Part shown: positions 40,897-41,756 of the stretch, piece after piece
How the letters are laid out: each line of letters opens with the position of its first letter
How positions within the stretch are numbered: position 1 is the stretch's first letter
NCBI GenBank assembly: GCA_910587295.1
Contig: CAJULP010000063.1
Coordinates: 1 to 41,756, forward strand
Source: an uncultured Lachnospiraceae bacterium
Lineage (GTDB): Bacteria > Bacillota > Clostridia > Lachnospirales > Lachnospiraceae
Direction: 5' to 3'
DNA length: 41,756 bases
Position numbers and translations under genes: made by a program
Notes under the pieces: generated by a model
Seen by the model: only the letters and a program-made list of their open reading frames with translations
The model's database searches: none
Told to the model about the DNA's origin: nothing

Positions 40897-41502
40897 CTAT
40901 ATATTTATTTTCCTATCCTTATAATAATATTCTTTATCATGTTCATTTATTTCGCGCATCACCCTGCAGGGGTTCCCCACTGCCACAACATTGGCAGGGA
41001 TATCCTTCGTCACCACGCTGCCGGCTCCGATCACCGTATTATCTCCGATGGTAATGCCTGGCATAATGACAGCGCCGGCGCCAATCCAGCAATTCCTGCC
41101 AATGTGGACCGGCATATTATATTGGTATACCTGCTCACGAAGCTCCGGCAGAATCGGATGCCCGGCGGTGGCAATGGTCACATTCGGCCCAAGCATGGTA
41201 TAATCGCCAATGTATATATGGGTATCATCCACACAGGTCAGATGGTAATTGGCATAGACCATCTTCCCAAAATGACAATGACGTCCGCCAAAATTTGCAT
41301 AAAAAGGAGCCTCGATATACACGCCTTCCCCACAATCGCCCAGCATCTCTTTCAGCATTTTCGTTCTTTTTTCCGACTCCGAAGGCTTTGTCAGGTTATA
41401 ATCACACAGCATATCCTGATAAATGGCCTGTTCCTTCATGATCTCCTCATCCCCCGGAAGATAAAGTTCCCCGGTATGCATCTTTTCTTTCATCGAACTC
41501 AT
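40897..41502 (-). CDS. Sugar O-acetyltransferase (Maa/LacA family)
   Basis: 201-residue left-handed beta-helix hexapeptide enzyme that acetylates sugars from acetyl-CoA. The N-terminal Mac domain (KMHTGELYLPGDEEIMKEQA) is followed by hexapeptide repeats (IGDYTMLGPNVTIATAGHP, with the catalytic His; IGRNCWIGAGAVIMPGITIG). The ATG at 41502 is preferred because GGAGGAG lies 6 bases upstream; the in-frame ATG at 41517 precedes that site. Confidence 0.93.
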   Translation of the reverse strand: MSSMKEKMHTGELYLPGDEEIMKEQAIYQDMLCDYNLTKPSESEKRTKMLKEMLGDCGEGVYIEAPFYANFGGRHCHFGKMVYANYHLTCVDDTHIYIGDYTMLGPNVTIATAGHPILPELREQVYQYNMPVHIGRNCWIGAGAVIMPGITIGDNTVIGAGSVVTKDIPANVVAVGNPCRVMREINEHDKEYYYKDRKINI

Positions 41503-41644
41503 AATATACTCCTCCATCTTTAAACTTCATTTACCTCTTCTTACTTACAAATAATGTATCATGGCCCATCAAGATCCGCAAGCATTCTCAATCTAGAAAT
41601 TTTAAGGTAATTAAGTATACTTGTGAGTAAAAAGTTTGCGCTAC

Positions 41645-41756
41645 TTAAGAAGCCCATGAACCCCAGTAGGTTCCGGACTCATCCTGCTGTTCCTGAATTA
41701 TTTGCGTTATGCGTAATTCCGGCTGTTTGCTTAAAAGCCTGAAAAAATGTTTCCGC
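41645..41756 (-). CDS. C-terminal end of a gene running off the right edge
   Basis: The minus strand is open from the window edge to a TAA at 41645-41647, giving 36 residues that look protein-like (FRLLSKQPELRITQIIQEQQ, ending TYWGSWAS). It is too short to identify. Only the C-terminal end would be in this window. Confidence 0.35.
   Translation of the reverse strand, partial: RKHFFRLLSKQPELRITQIIQEQQDESGTYWGSWAS

Overview
The window looks like a chromosomal segment of an anaerobic gut-type Firmicute, most likely a Lachnospiraceae (Clostridia). The reasons are mid-range GC, AGGAGG-type ribosome binding sites, an LplABC-like sugar transporter driven by a YesM/YesN two-component pair, several lipoproteins with Gram-positive lipoboxes, an Rpn-type nuclease with a charged repeat tail, and a DUF3842 protein. 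No rRNA, tRNA, CRISPR array, prophage module or complete insertion sequence was seen. The genus cannot be fixed from the sequence alone.

Layout. 1-1995: an orphan NarL-type response regulator and a GNAT_C-type acyltransferase. 1993-2420: a non-coding element built from two giant hairpins, lying exactly between the stop codons of two convergent genes. 2418-3443: Rpn-family nuclease. 3740-12927: a carbohydrate locus with an unassigned (alpha/alpha)6-type glycosidase-like enzyme, a sensor kinase and AraC-type regulator (YesM/YesN), and an ABC importer (two permeases and a lipoprotein). 13106-16281: an accessory, partly AT-rich stretch with a MntA/HepT toxin-antitoxin pair, gene remnants, an orphan polyprenyl synthase with a long N-terminal extension, and a small secreted protein with acidic repeats and a His-rich tail. 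16431-20490: an unknown protein, a beta-carbonic anhydrase, a second inverted-repeat element (17742-17962), and a chemoreceptor followed by an FMN-type lipoprotein. 20494-26099: an Opp/Dpp/Nik-type importer preceded by a leader that looks like a transcription attenuator, and a DUF3842 protein. 26261-35354: an HD-GYP-like protein, then on the other strand a solute-binding lipoprotein, a 1310-residue hybrid histidine kinase, phenylacetate-CoA ligase and an ACT-domain protein. 35454-41502: a GH43-like enzyme, a thioesterase, a GNAT-phosphoesterase fusion, a DUF3990/DUF3791-like pair, an AAA ATPase, an SRAP protein and a hexapeptide acetyltransferase. The C-terminus of one more minus-strand gene probably runs off the right edge.

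How it works together (inference). The 3740-12927 block reads as a sense-import-degrade unit for a plant or mucin oligosaccharide: the kinase is outside-facing, the AraC regulator would activate the importer, and the glycosidase would act on imported sugar. The 33900-35354 lipoprotein has no permeases and sits directly upstream of the hybrid kinase, which suggests it presents ligand to the kinase rather than to a transporter. The most unusual non-protein signals are the 428-bp bipartite hairpin element, whose two inverted cores keep a small stem by a compensatory base change, and the promoter, leader and terminator arrangement before the oligopeptide-type importer.
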